64,000 bases of DNA from Tetragonia tetragonoides (lineage: Eukaryota; Streptophyta; Magnoliopsida; Caryophyllales; Aizoaceae): positions 41,575,001 through 41,639,000 of the forward strand of contig CM076144.1 in NCBI GenBank assembly GCA_038025085.1, written 5' to 3'. The notes beneath the pieces are model-generated. The model saw nothing but the letters and a program-made list of their open reading frames with translations. It did not search any database and was not told the DNA's origin. A program made the position numbers and the translations under genes. This document shows positions 46,380 through 58,778 of the stretch, one piece after another. The stretch's first letter is position 1, and the number at the start of each line of letters is the position of its first letter.

Positions 46380-49121
46380 TTACATCGACCTCGCTAAACG
46401 ATCCCAATGTGCTCTTTGCGTAACATACATTTGCTCCCAACCAGCGACACTATCAGAACGGAAAGTAAACCATGCTTCGCATATCGGAGGAACAGGAAAA
46501 TCTGAGGCTAAATCCAGACGGATATAATGGGAATACGAATCACCTAAATGACACATGACAATTTCCCTACTTGGACGTGTAGCAGTCGAAGGTGCTTGGA
46601 ACGGTAGCACTGTGTAACAAGAATATAACCCCCTTCCGCTGCCGTATCCGAATAACATAATCGCTGCATTGAAGAGGTTGGCAATCGGGAACAAATCCTC
46701 AATTACTGTCATCCAGTGATCATCGTTACACGCACCTCCGTCCCACATAATACGGCGGTAACCAGCGTCGACCCCTTCAACGTATAAGTTTTCGTACAAT
46801 GCTCGGTTAGCTAAGAGTTCGTGTGCAATGCAAACTCTCGCCACTCGCCATTGCTCTTGGTCTCCGAAAATGTAGTCCGCAATGACACGGAAACCGCAAT
46901 TACCATCCCCAAGCACATCGAGATATCCTTCAATGAAAGGTACGATGATTCCCGGAATTTTGTTAACATGATAGAATTCAGTGATATCTATTGCGTGTCC
47001 AGCTGCAAGACAATATAATAGAAAGTCAATAATAGTACTTATCAAAAAGTAACAACATTATGTACATGTTAATAAATTATGGGTTTTCATACCAGTACTG
47101 TTTACGAAGTTACTCGATGAGGATGAGGTACGACCACGCCCGCGGCTCGAACTGGATGACCTAGGGCGACCACGACCCCTCTGGGAGTACTCCCATGAAC
47201 TAGGATCACGTCTGGTAGAGGAACTCCCTCTCGGTCGACCTCTGACTGTCGTGTTCGCTTCCGGCTCGACGTAACTCGCTTCCTCAGGATGAAGCTGCTC
47301 ATTCATAAGGACAGATATGTTGCGCACAACTGCCGGGTCGCTTGAGTTAACCTCGTCGACCAGAGACCGAAAGTATCGATGGTCCTCAGATGGATGCTCA
47401 GTCATGTCAAGCGTAGCTATCTCCACTGCATCACTAATAACGAGTGTTCGCCAAAATTTGTGGACACTATTCAAGCTAATTGGCGTGCCCGTATCCGTGG
47501 CCGTTTTCAACTCACACGCACACGGGATCTGATGAGTGGATCTCAATACACAACCGCAACGATCAAATACTTGGTGACTCAATTCTCTCATCCTGTTCAG
47601 CTCAGCCAATAATATTTGTAAGCAGTAATGGGAAACATACCCGGTCAGATAGTTGAATGGGAAACCCGAGTACACCACACTTCTTCGTCTTCTGCACTCT
47701 TCAAGTGTGTACTTGATCTCAGTTATTTGTGACTCGATTGACTTGTTGACCTTGTTCCAAACATTGTCCAAAGCTCCAGTTGAGGAGTTCAACCACTGTT
47801 TTAGCGCGGCATGTGCACTCTCCACCCTGCAAGTCGTAGTGTTGCCAAGGTGTAGCACCTTATTCGTCCACGCAGCCACAAACATCTCTTTGTGTCTCAG
47901 CCAGGTCTCCTCTACATAGGATATCACGTGAGGGTAAGTCCTCCAACTAACCTTCATCGTACGCACTGCTCTATCGTACGCAGCTTCTGTGGAAGCTTCC
48001 ATGATAATTTTCCACCTCCCATTCTTGAACCTCTGCGCGACGGCCTTATCTTTTCCACAAAGTCTGTACACTTTGTCTTCAACGACTTTGTTAATGTGCC
48101 ATGTACAGAGCAAATGGGCACTCTCGGGAAATATCTCTCTAATAGGTGTCATCAACCCTAGCTCACGATCGGTCACAATTGCTGTTGGGTGTACATCATT
48201 TCCAATAAGCATCCTCAACTTATCTAAGACCCACGCATAGCTTCCCTGAGTCTCATCCTTCATAATGGCATAAGCTATGAGGAAGTTCTTATTGGTTGGA
48301 GTCATCCCCACTATCTCAAGAAACGGCATCTTATACTTGTTTGTTTTGTACGTGGAATCTAAGCCAATCAACCAACGAAAAGACCGAAGTAACTGAATTG
48401 ATGTAGGGTGTGCCATGAACACGTGAGTTACCTCATTAGTAGCTCGGTCGGCTCTTGTCCAATGTACGTACTTATTCGCCACAGCTAAATGATGAAACTG
48501 ACCAATGACATCTCTCTCTTCAAAATCAAGTTTCCTTATACGATCTCTGTGGTTGTACACATGCCGTCTAGTTGCATTGTCCTCGGGAAATTTTTCCTTA
48601 ATCGCGGCCAAGATAGCACATGGCTTTGTTTGTGCCGAAGTCATGTCACGAACGAGTTTCTTTGACCCAGGACTAAGACCACTCATCTGACGATATCCCT
48701 CAGGATACACAGCAAAGTCATGGTTGTGCGTACCCCTAGTCCCAGGCAATGTGACAATCATCCAACTACTGGACCCATACACTTGCCGAGCTCTCAACTG
48801 GAACGTACATTTACAAGCCTTTGTTTTCGATTTCTTCCGAGCAGCAGTATCTAAGTCTCTTAATTCCCCTCTGTAGCGTTCACCTCGATTGCATTTTAAC
48901 AATTTTACGCTTCCACTCTTCTTGTGTGACGAAATTATCAACTCAAACCCGATAGTAAGTGCAATTTGTTTTGCCCAATTAATTGCATCTGTATCACTAT
49001 CAAATAACTCATCAGTGACGAAATGCGTACTGTAATCAACACCATCACCACCGAACCGTTCCAAATGAATCTAACGAAAACAACGAAAACAATGTTAGCT
49101 TAATCTTAAATTCAAACAATA

Positions 49122-49196
<75 letters not shown>

Positions 49197-49513
49197 TAAT
49201 AATTTTTTTTTTTGTGTCTGTCGGTCGTCGATCTCGACTCACCCTTGGGTGAGTCGTCTGCTACAGGCGACCAACCCAAGGGTGAGTCGTCTATTGATCT
49301 CGACTCACCCAAGGGTGAGTCGCCTGTAGAGGACGACTCACCCAAGGGTGAGTCGCGATCGACAGACGACTCCCCTTGGGTGGGTCGCCTGTAGCAGACG
49401 ACTCACCCAAGGGTGAGTCGAAAATCTCAGACGACCGTGCAAAAAAAATGCGCAAAAAAAATTAATTTTACCTCCGCCACCGTCGACGGCACTTCTTCAT
49501 CGCCGGCAGACAT
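46380..49513 (-). CDS. MULE transposase spliced to an OTU cysteine-protease domain
   Basis: Exons on the minus strand: 49513-49472 (14 codons, starts MSAGDEEV inside the terminal repeat), 49070-47093 and 47002-46380. All joins are GT-AG and in phase, predicting 880 aa. Residues ~25-135 resemble the FAR1/MuDR zinc-binding domain (CKC, then HNHD). The MULE DDE domain spans ~245-440, with likely catalytic D252 in GLDSTYKTN, D315 in VTDRELG and E431 in CRVESAHA. A SWIM-like Cys cluster (CGC..PCAC) is at ~519-533, and an Arg/Ser-rich linker is at ~620-670. Exon 3 encodes an OTU-family peptidase with GDGNCGFR (Cys ~709) and SHYI (His ~832). Transposase-OTU fusions are known in plant MULEs; OTU enzymes remove ubiquitin. 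All key residues look present, so it may be functional. Without the last intron spliced, translation would end at 47058 before the OTU domain. Confidence 0.88.
49117..49202 (-). repeat. (ATT)n microsatellite in transposase intron 1
   Basis: About 85 bases of AAT/ATA on the plus strand, read as (ATT)n in the sense of the transposase gene. The left repeat has the same motif in the same sense relative to its own gene. Confidence 0.95.
49235..49420. repeat. Right array of palindromes, 33-bp period
   Basis: Six copies at 49235, 49268, 49301, 49334, 49367 and 49399. Arms CGACTCACCC and GGGTGAGTCG flank TT or AA; two copies are degenerate. Spacers of 11-12 bases differ (CTGTAGAGGA, CTATTGATCT, CGATCGACAGA). 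It lies in transposase intron 1 (49471-49071). Confidence 0.95.
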
Positions 49514-49706
49514 CCGCGGGTTGCTTGAGTGAATGTTGATGAAGGTTGGGTATGAGAGTGGGTGGTAGAGTGGGAGAGAAGTGGTGTGAGAGTTAGAGAG
49601 GGAGAGAGGGAGAGGATGAGTGAAAAATTAAAAAAGGGCAAAATTGGAATTTTGGGGGGCGGTACCTAGTAATTTAGAGGCGGCATTTAGTAACACCCTA
49701 TTATAA

Positions 49707-51381
49707 CACATATTTACAGGATCGTTCATAAGTTCTCCGATTAATGTCATCAATATATACATTTTTCTTAAAGACTAGTTTTAGGCCCCGGGCGATGCCT
49801 CGGATTAGTCTTTTATTTATATGTTGTTGTCCGTATTTTTCCTAAGATTTAAAATCGGGTCATGCGTAGGTTTTTTTTTGGTGAATTGAAAGATGGCGCA
49901 AGGGTTCTCTCAAATAATTTCACAAAGTGGTTTTAAAAATTGTGTTATATAAGAACTTCTCATAGTGAGTTCATTACTAATCATATACTAATATTGTATT
50001 CTATCCTCTTTTTTTAGTGTCGTAAGTCCCCAAAGTGAACCCATTATTAAGCATATACAGATCTTGAATTCTATTATTATTTTTAAAATGTTGTAATTCA
50101 CTACAAAGACATTTATAGGTGAAGATAAATTAAACACAAATAATTCCCCTAAAAAATCAAAAATAGTTATTTTTTTCTTTTTTTTTTGTGAACTTGAAAA
50201 GAAAAATAGCATTATTTATGTGAGTCACATAATGTGACTATGTTTGATACTCAATTAACATAATATAAAAAGAAATTACGAATATGGCTATTTGACGTGT
50301 CTTTTTCCCTTACCTTCTACCAAACATTCCTTAAAAGAAAAAAAAAACTTGTACCAAAAATTTTAGGGCAAAATATAGGATATATACATCTCATTTTGAA
50401 GTATTTTTTGATTCAAATCCGATGAAGTAAGAATTATAATTTTTTAATGACTTGCGTAATAAAAAGTTATTTTATTTTATAATCTGAACAACATTCTAGT
50501 CGTATTAATAAACTCAAATAATAATGATTGCATTAATTGATGAGTTCAACTTGAATGACTTGCTTATGTAGCAGTTTATCTACTTATGTGTAAAACTCAT
50601 CCATACTTTGCATCTCATGTGTCGTCACCACCTAATAGGAGAGGTCCCACTCTTTGGAGTGCCACATAACAAGATTGTCAAGATTGCACTGTGTTTTAAT
50701 AGTAAGTAAGATAGGATGATAATTATTAGGTACTAACTAAGTCACTTGTGCATGCTGTTCAAAAAAAAAAAAGAAGTCACTTTGCCTAAAACCGTCACCA
50801 GTATATTTTTCGTCAAAAGATCTGCGAACTTGTTGTCTCTCTAACTTGATGTTCAAGAGTCAGTTCCTGAAGCATTCCTTAGAGGTGTCTGTAATCCAAA
50901 ATAATGTTCTCCAAATTAGAAGCAACCAACAGAGTGGTCTGGAGCATCTCCACTAGCAATTATGTATTTAAACTGATGATTATGTTTTTTACACTGTTTG
51001 TTACGTACCAAAGTGTCTTTTTGATGATAATGATGAGCATTTGTGCTTAGTACATCAGCAGCTCCGCTCTGAAAACCCATGAGTCATTCCCCTTGATCTC
51101 CACTGTGTAGCCCGACTAGAACTACCTTACATATACCAAAAGATATAATCGACTGTTCTTTTTACCTGGAAAAAATTGAATTAAACTAAATTAAGTTTTT
51201 TAACTTAACATTTAACCATTTAGAACTCGTCCAAACTAAACATATTCAATATTAAAGTCATTTGCAAGTATGTATCAAAATTTTTTACAATGGTATAGAA
51301 AATCAAGAAATTATTTTAAAATAACAATTTATTTGTGTGATAAATTTCACATGAACTAAATTAAATTGAATTAGAATAAAC

Positions 51382-51458
<77 letters not shown>

Positions 51459-52082
51459 TGAACTGAAAATAAGCAGAGAAGACTAATTGGTTGATATTTA
51501 TCAACCTATAAATTAAATGATAGGTCACTATATTTTATTTTAATTACAAGAAAAATATTATGGCCTGGTATTACTTAAGTTCACAGCAAATGAGCACATT
51601 AAATGATCTCCCATATATATCTTTTACAATTATATTAGAGTAAACTGCTTTCATTTTCTTCCAACTAGGTTCAATGAAGTCTAATTTACATTATGAGATA
51701 GTTCCTAACATTATGGATTAAATTGTTTACATATAAAGTTGTTTTATGATGTGAAATCATGTAATAATTGGAATTTCAATTGTCACCACAATGATGGAAG
51801 TTTTTTCTAATAATTGCAGACATAATTGGCTAAAATATAAAGTTCAATGTATGTGTACAGGAGGTAAGAATTGGATTTCAACGCATGGTCAGTACATTAT
51901 GGAAGTTCTGTATTAATTACAGCTGAAAGATGCAAGAATATAAATTCATTGCTTCAAATTATGTAAGAATAGGAAGTATAATAACCACCACAATTATGGA
52001 CATTGTTTCTAATAATTGTCCTTGTAAAATAGAAGGATATTTAATATTCAAATAATACAAATAATACCTTCAATAATTCTTC
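49707..52082. other. Intergenic, no gene seen
   Basis: AT-rich DNA between the Mutator element and the MADS-box gene, including an (AT)n tract at 51384-51456. I see no coding sequence. Sequence directly left of 52083 should hold the MADS-box promoter. Confidence 0.5.
51384..51456. repeat. (AT)n microsatellite
   Basis: About 36 uninterrupted AT units. Confidence 0.97.
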
Positions 52083-52090
52083 TATAAATA
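52083..52090 (+). promoter_or_regulatory. TATA box of the MADS-box gene
   Basis: TATAAATA within TTCTTCTATAAATACCC, 72-79 bases before the start codon. This is a good match to a plant TATA box with a short leader. Confidence 0.6.
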
Positions 52091-52161
52091 CCCATAAATT
52101 GATCACTATTACATCTCAACATCAACTCAAAATAATTGAAAGACTATAAAAAGAGAGAAAA

Positions 52162-52863
52162 ATGACTAGGACAAAGATTACGCTCGAAAAGATAGAGAAC
52201 GAGAGTGCAAGAAAATTCACATATAGGAAAAGAAAGGAAGGGTTATGTAAGAAATTGGAGGAGATATGCACATTATGTGATGTAAAGGCTTGCATGATAA
52301 TGTATAGCCTTGATTATGAGGGTAGTCCATTTGTTTGGCCATCAAATGAAGAGGCATACAAATTGTTGGCTAGGTTTGAAAGCATGCCAAAGGTTGAAAG
52401 GATCAAAAAAATGGTGAGCCATGAAGAATATATGAAGAGTAGGGTGAATAAACTACAAGAGGAGGTTAAGAAACAAGAAACAAAAAACAAGAAGATGGAA
52501 GCAAGTTTGCTGCTTATCCATAAGATTTCTCATGGGAAAGGGATGGCAGAGATTAAGCACCTTCGAGAGGCAGAACTTTTGAGTTGGTTTGCTGAGGAGA
52601 AGCTGCGAGAGATTCAACACCACAAATTGCTTTTTCCACCTCGGCCAGCACCGGCAACTATGAGGATGCCAATAAGGCCATCGTCGTCATTGTCGGGAAC
52701 AATGCTACCTCCATCGACATCCTTATTACCACTCTATCATGTTGGACAATCTAGTGGTGTCTATGAAGGGGAAGCTAGTACCTTATTATTGGAACCATAT
52801 TACATGGGACTGATGAATTGCCCTAGCGCTAGTACTGATGATGCTAGGAAACTAGGGTCATAA
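52162..52863 (+). CDS. Type I (M-gamma-like) MADS-box transcription factor, 233 aa
   Basis: A single exon begins MTRTKITLEKIENESARKFT and carries the MADS DNA-binding and dimerisation domain over residues ~1-60, including KRKEGLCKKLEEICTLCDVKACMIMYS. The pattern KLEEICTLCDV and the SPFVWPSNEEA stretch after it are typical of the M-gamma group (AGL80 and PHERES-like). A charged coiled-coil-like region (residues ~85-120) follows in place of a K-box, and the C-terminus is Pro/Ser-rich. Lack of introns fits type I genes. M-gamma proteins work in the nucleus, often paired with M-alpha partners, mainly in the central cell and endosperm. A TATA box lies 72-79 bases upstream. The ATG is the first in frame and starts the conserved domain. 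Confidence 0.92.
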   Translation: MTRTKITLEKIENESARKFTYRKRKEGLCKKLEEICTLCDVKACMIMYSLDYEGSPFVWPSNEEAYKLLARFESMPKVERIKKMVSHEEYMKSRVNKLQEEVKKQETKNKKMEASLLLIHKISHGKGMAEIKHLREAELLSWFAEEKLREIQHHKLLFPPRPAPATMRMPIRPSSSLSGTMLPPSTSLLPLYHVGQSSGVYEGEASTLLLEPYYMGLMNCPSASTDDARKLGS

Positions 52864-53637
52864 GAGTCATACCAAGGATGCCCCATGATTCTAGCGCTTT
52901 TTCTCCTCTTTTTGAAGTATTTTCTTATTACCGGACTTGAGGTCACTTATACAAGCATTATGTCATGCTCAATTATAGAGGTGATTTCACTTTCAGGCGG
53001 CCTCATAAGATACTTATTAAGTTTTTATTGTTTCAAGTTTTTCTGCACTTCATTGGTTCTCTTTTTTTTTTTTCCCCTTTTTGCATTGTAGAACAATGGG
53101 TGGCAAAGCTGTTGTATTGTTACATGCTCAAATTTCAATAAGAATTCCTAGTGCTACATTTATTTTGCACCGCTACTCTTTGTTAAGTTATGTAATTCTT
53201 TCATTTCTTTCTCATCTAATTGAGCCACTTAGAATTATGCTCGAGGTGTTTGTAGCAATCATCAAGTACCTATTTCCAAACAAATTGTTAAAAACTACAA
53301 AGTGTCATAGCATTCTCTCATTCATAAAAATTTATATTATTCTTTTATAAAATCACCAAAGACAATACTAAATCATGATTTCAATAGTTTCTCTCTAAAA
53401 AAAACCATGATTATTTCAATGTTAGAATATATTTTCTTGGTATTTACATTTATCAATATTATGCAATTACAATTGAATTAAACTTACTCCACTTGTGTCA
53501 ATAATAATAATAATAATTGTTGTAACTTGTGATATGATAATTAAGTTGATTTAGATTACGTGCGTGGACATTTAATTCGGCTCGCAATTTTCTTTCATGA
53601 TATGATTTTAACATTGATTTAGAATTAGATGAAATGA
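52864..53637. other. 3' flank of the MADS-box gene
   Basis: T-rich sequence that should hold the 3' UTR. Hydrophobic frames (52885-53091, 53081-53350) have no recognisable domain. A short (AAT)n lies near 53500. Confidence 0.45.
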
Positions 53638-55599
<1,962 letters not shown>

Positions 55600-55609
55600 G
55601 ATAAAATGA

Positions 55610-56106
55610 CGTAAATCCTAATTTTTCAAAATATATAAAATTAGATATAAGTAGAGTATGCTTAAGCAAGTTAATTCTTAACTATCTCTACTCCTATACC
55701 TTTGACCCAAAAAAAAAATATGTTATCGAAATAAGTGATCAACTGGGAGGCGGGGGGGATTATTATTCCCTCCAGTTAGAGCCGATCAAAAAAGGGTTTA
55801 AACCAGACAAGGGTTAGCCATGATATGTTTTTTTAATTTCATGAACGACGTCGATAAGCGAATTTGGATCGAACTAACAGGTCAGGTTCTTATAAATTTT
55901 CACAAATACCTTATTTATTCCCGTTTGTTTTCATGTCATGGGACAATCCGTCCATGATCAGCTCTACCTCCAATACATTATTTTCCGCATTTACGCATTG
56001 CACTTATAAATACTTGGCACATGTTAAATTGATTACAAATAAAAGACTAAAATATAATATTTAAATAACACGTGTCAAAGTATCCACAAATGTAATACGG
56101 TACTAA
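55610..56106. other. Spacer, no gene seen
   Basis: AT-rich with no recognisable ORF or RNA gene. Confidence 0.5.
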
Positions 56107-56370
56107 GGGCATGTTCTTTTCAACTGGTTTCCAGTTTTGTCCAGTTTTCCCAGTTTTGTCCAGTTACCAGTTACAAAATCCAGTTTTGTCCAGTTTTGCC
56201 CAGTTTGACCCAGTTTTGTCCAGTCTTGCCCAGTTTTTTCCAATTTTGCCCAGTTTTAATAATAATGATAACAACAACAACAACAACAACAATAATAATA
56301 ATAATAAATAATAATAAAATATGTATTAATAATTATAATAAAAATAAAATAATTATTTTTTTATTATTGA

Positions 56371-56431
<61 letters not shown>

Positions 56432-56464
56432 AGTATAATTATTATTGTTAGTATTATTATTAAA

Positions 56465-56513
<49 letters not shown>

Positions 56514-56732
56514 GTTATTATTATTATTAACAATGAAAATTAAACAAATTTTCAGTTTTTCCCAATTTTTTCCAGTTTTTCTCATTTTCTCCCAGTTTTC
56601 TCCAATTTCTCCCAATTTGACCCAGTTTTTCCCAGTTTTTCTCAGTTATCCGTTAAACTTTTCAGTTTTCACCAGTTTTGTCCAGTTTCTCCCAATTACC
56701 AGTTCCAATTTTCAGTTGAAAAGAACGAGCTC
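56107..56732. mobile_element. Repeat-filled MITE ending in GTTCTTTTCAACTG
   Basis: Left end GGGCATGTTCTTTTCAACTG and, inverted, right end GAGCTCGTTCTTTTCAACTG. Inside each end the phrase CCAGTTTTGTCCAGTTTT (or CCCAGTTTTTCCCAG) repeats ~10 times. The centre holds (AAC)n-(AAT)n followed by (ATT)n-(GTT)n-(ATT)n, so the middle can also pair with itself. No coding sequence. hAT-type affiliation is inferred from the ends only. Confidence 0.6.
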
Positions 56733-57366
56733 TAAGTTGGAGGGGATCCTCATCATTTTGGGTTGCTAATCTATATGAGGGGCAAGTGGCAACTATCTCT
56801 CCCATACGTCTTCTAGATTTTCTCCGCCGTCGGCTAATTAGTTGTTTTTTCGTATATGCAACCTCCAAAAGCCAAAAAATCATGCCAGATTCTCTTTAAA
56901 AGTTGTTCATTTTATATCAGCCACTAACTTTCTAGTAACTCCCCAATTTTGGAATCTTTAGAAAAAAAAACAATAGAATCTAAACTCCTGATATATAGTT
57001 GTGAGAATGACAATGTAAGAAGCAAAATTAGAAACAAGAAACATACAAGACATTGATGGACTTGATATTTATATAGCCGTTGTTTTATGGCCAAACATAG
57101 ACACCAAAACCTGATATAATTTATTTATTTTTGCATTACGAGATAACTTGTGAGGTCTCTAAATTGTCTTCTCCTTTTAACATACTTTATCATGGCCATA
57201 GGTAACTAATCAATCCTTTCAAAAACTGCCTAGAAACCATGCCTCTCTTTTCTTCTCTTTCGTTTCTTTCTGTTCTATTATTTGATAATATCTTCAGTTT
57301 TACGGTGATGCATTCAACTTGGCTTTGATTCTCTTTGAGGAGATAGAGGAGAGCGAAATTGAGCAA
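56733..57366. other. Upstream region of the 57367 gene
   Basis: No ORF of note. A pyrimidine-rich stretch (CTCTCTTTTCTTCTCTTTCG at ~57241) may be in the leader of the next gene. No clear TATA box was fixed. Confidence 0.4.
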
Positions 57367-58044
57367 ATGGATGGTTCTATGGGAATGGGATTCATGGCGG
57401 TTTTCGCCGTCTCAGGAAGCGTGGCTCTCCTTGCCTTCCAAGTTCATAAGCGCCTTCTTACAGACTTCATGGAGAGGATTGAGTTTGAAATCGGTAAACT
57501 CTGTGTCTCTAATTTGTTTCTCTATGTTGTATAAGTATTTATGTTCAGGCCCCTGAAGCATATGGCACAGTGGAAAATGGTAAATCTATTAGAGTAACTG
57601 AGAATCGCCAATAAAAGATCCCGAATTCGATTCCTGACTGTCGCGTCACACGTCTTGCGATTGACTCCTTTCATGAGGACCTAGAGTAGGATTCATGGAG
57701 GCGCCCAAATGGAGCGTAATCCCTTTTTTGTATTTATTTATTTGTGCTCAATCCTCTTTTTTCTTTTTCCCATTTCAGGATCCGAGAAGTGCCAACACAA
57801 GAAAAGGGTTCGTATTGCACACAATGGGGGCAAGCCATCATCAATTTGTGAGAGAGAATTATGTAGAACCAACTTAGCAAAGCCATGCTTGAAGAGGAGC
57901 TATGAGGGGTTAGAGGGTACCATGCCTCTTAACAGGTTGGCTTTATATAAGGGCATAATTGAATATAGGAAACATTTCCCTAAGAAAGAATATGGTGTTT
58001 CTAGCAAAAGGAATGCATGTCATGTACATATTCGTAGTCACTAA
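57367..58044 (+). CDS. Small uncharacterised plant protein with N-terminal hydrophobic segment, 2 exons
   Basis: Exon 57367-57493 and exon 57779-58044 join at GT-AG in phase, giving 130 aa. Residues ~4-24 (MGMGFMAVFAVSGSVALLAF) form a likely membrane or signal-anchor segment, followed by QVHKRLLTDFMERIEFEIG. Exon 2 starts SEKCQHKKRVRIAHN and is basic. The arrangement matches a small plant family in which a short hydrophobic N-terminus precedes a KKRVRFA-like motif; I know of no function. I chose the ATG at 57367 since it begins the conserved part; an in-frame upstream ATG at 57319 would add 16 acidic residues. The intron contains a possible SINE fragment. It is convergent with DAD1. Confidence 0.7.
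57545..57720 (+). mobile_element. Possible SINE fragment in the intron
   Basis: A box-A-like CACAGTGG and box-B-like GAATTCGATTCCTG spaced ~60 bases apart are tRNA-like promoter parts seen in plant SINEs. No clear poly(A) or target duplication. Confidence 0.3.
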
Positions 58045-58778
58045 GTATTATGTGACCACAAATGTTAATCCCCATAGTTTTAGAGAAATGGGGTTTTGCA
58101 GTTCCTTTTCGGTTGTGTATATATTGGTGTATTTGGTGATTACTGCTCAGAGTCAGACAAGTTAATAGCATAGATATTCATCGAAGAAGGAAATTTGGCA
58201 TGTGGCGAATTTCATTTTATGGCTTAGATATTTTTGTGTTTTAGATTAAATTCTAAAACAAAAAAGGCGGCCTCATGCATGAGACGTCATTTTTTTGTCT
58301 AGAGGCATCACTTTCATGTACGGTGTTATTACCTTTCCGTTCACATGTATATACCACACCTCATGCATAAGGCCGACTCATGAGTTATTGTGAACAAAAC
58401 ATATGAATGTTTCGACAAAATTCTAAATCAACCTCAAGACATCCTGTAGATGATCAAGGATGTTAATTCTCTCATGTCTCATGCTACTCATTAAGCGATA
58501 CTTTAAAACGTACTACGTACGGAAGTACAAAACTCAACCAAAGCAACCAGCTCTATTCTTACATAAGTAAAATTTTCGTTTAGACCTGATATTTCTCCAA
58601 AACTGGGCATTCATGCAAAGTTAAAAACTACTCGTAATTCTCATACCTTTACCAGCCTCCATGTCTACAATTTTCAAAGAAAGGAACCTGGAAAAGGCTT
58701 ATCCCTGATCCTATATTGTATACTCTAATGAGTATGACACAAGGTAAAACAACTCCGGAGTTGCCAGGTTGCTCCAAT
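58045..58778. other. 3' flanks between convergent genes
   Basis: Between the stop of the 57367 gene and the stop of DAD1. A CCTCATGCAT motif appears in both orientations (58269 and 58361) around 100 bases apart, perhaps a small MITE. No gene. Confidence 0.4.

Larger units (their letters stand above)
43253..49698. mobile_element. Mutator-like element with PMD gene and transposase-OTU gene
   Basis: The ends are imperfect inverted repeats: GCTAAATACCGCCCC..ACTAGCTACCG on the left and, inverted, ACTAAATGCCGCC..ACTAGGTACCG on the right. Flanks carry the 8-bp duplication TATTATAA (43245-43252 and 49699-49706), or 9 bp with one mismatch, as expected for Mutator. Each terminal region continues with a GC-rich leader, a palindrome array and an (ATT)n tract. 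Between them are two convergent genes whose ends are 225 bp apart. Coding frames are largely intact, with one stop in the PMD gene, so the element is recent or was recently active. Confidence 0.88.

Noticed and set aside
46380..47045. OTU ORF as a separate gene starting at its own ATG
   Set aside because: The first ~14 codons lie in an intron with good splice sites, and exon phase joins it exactly to the transposase.
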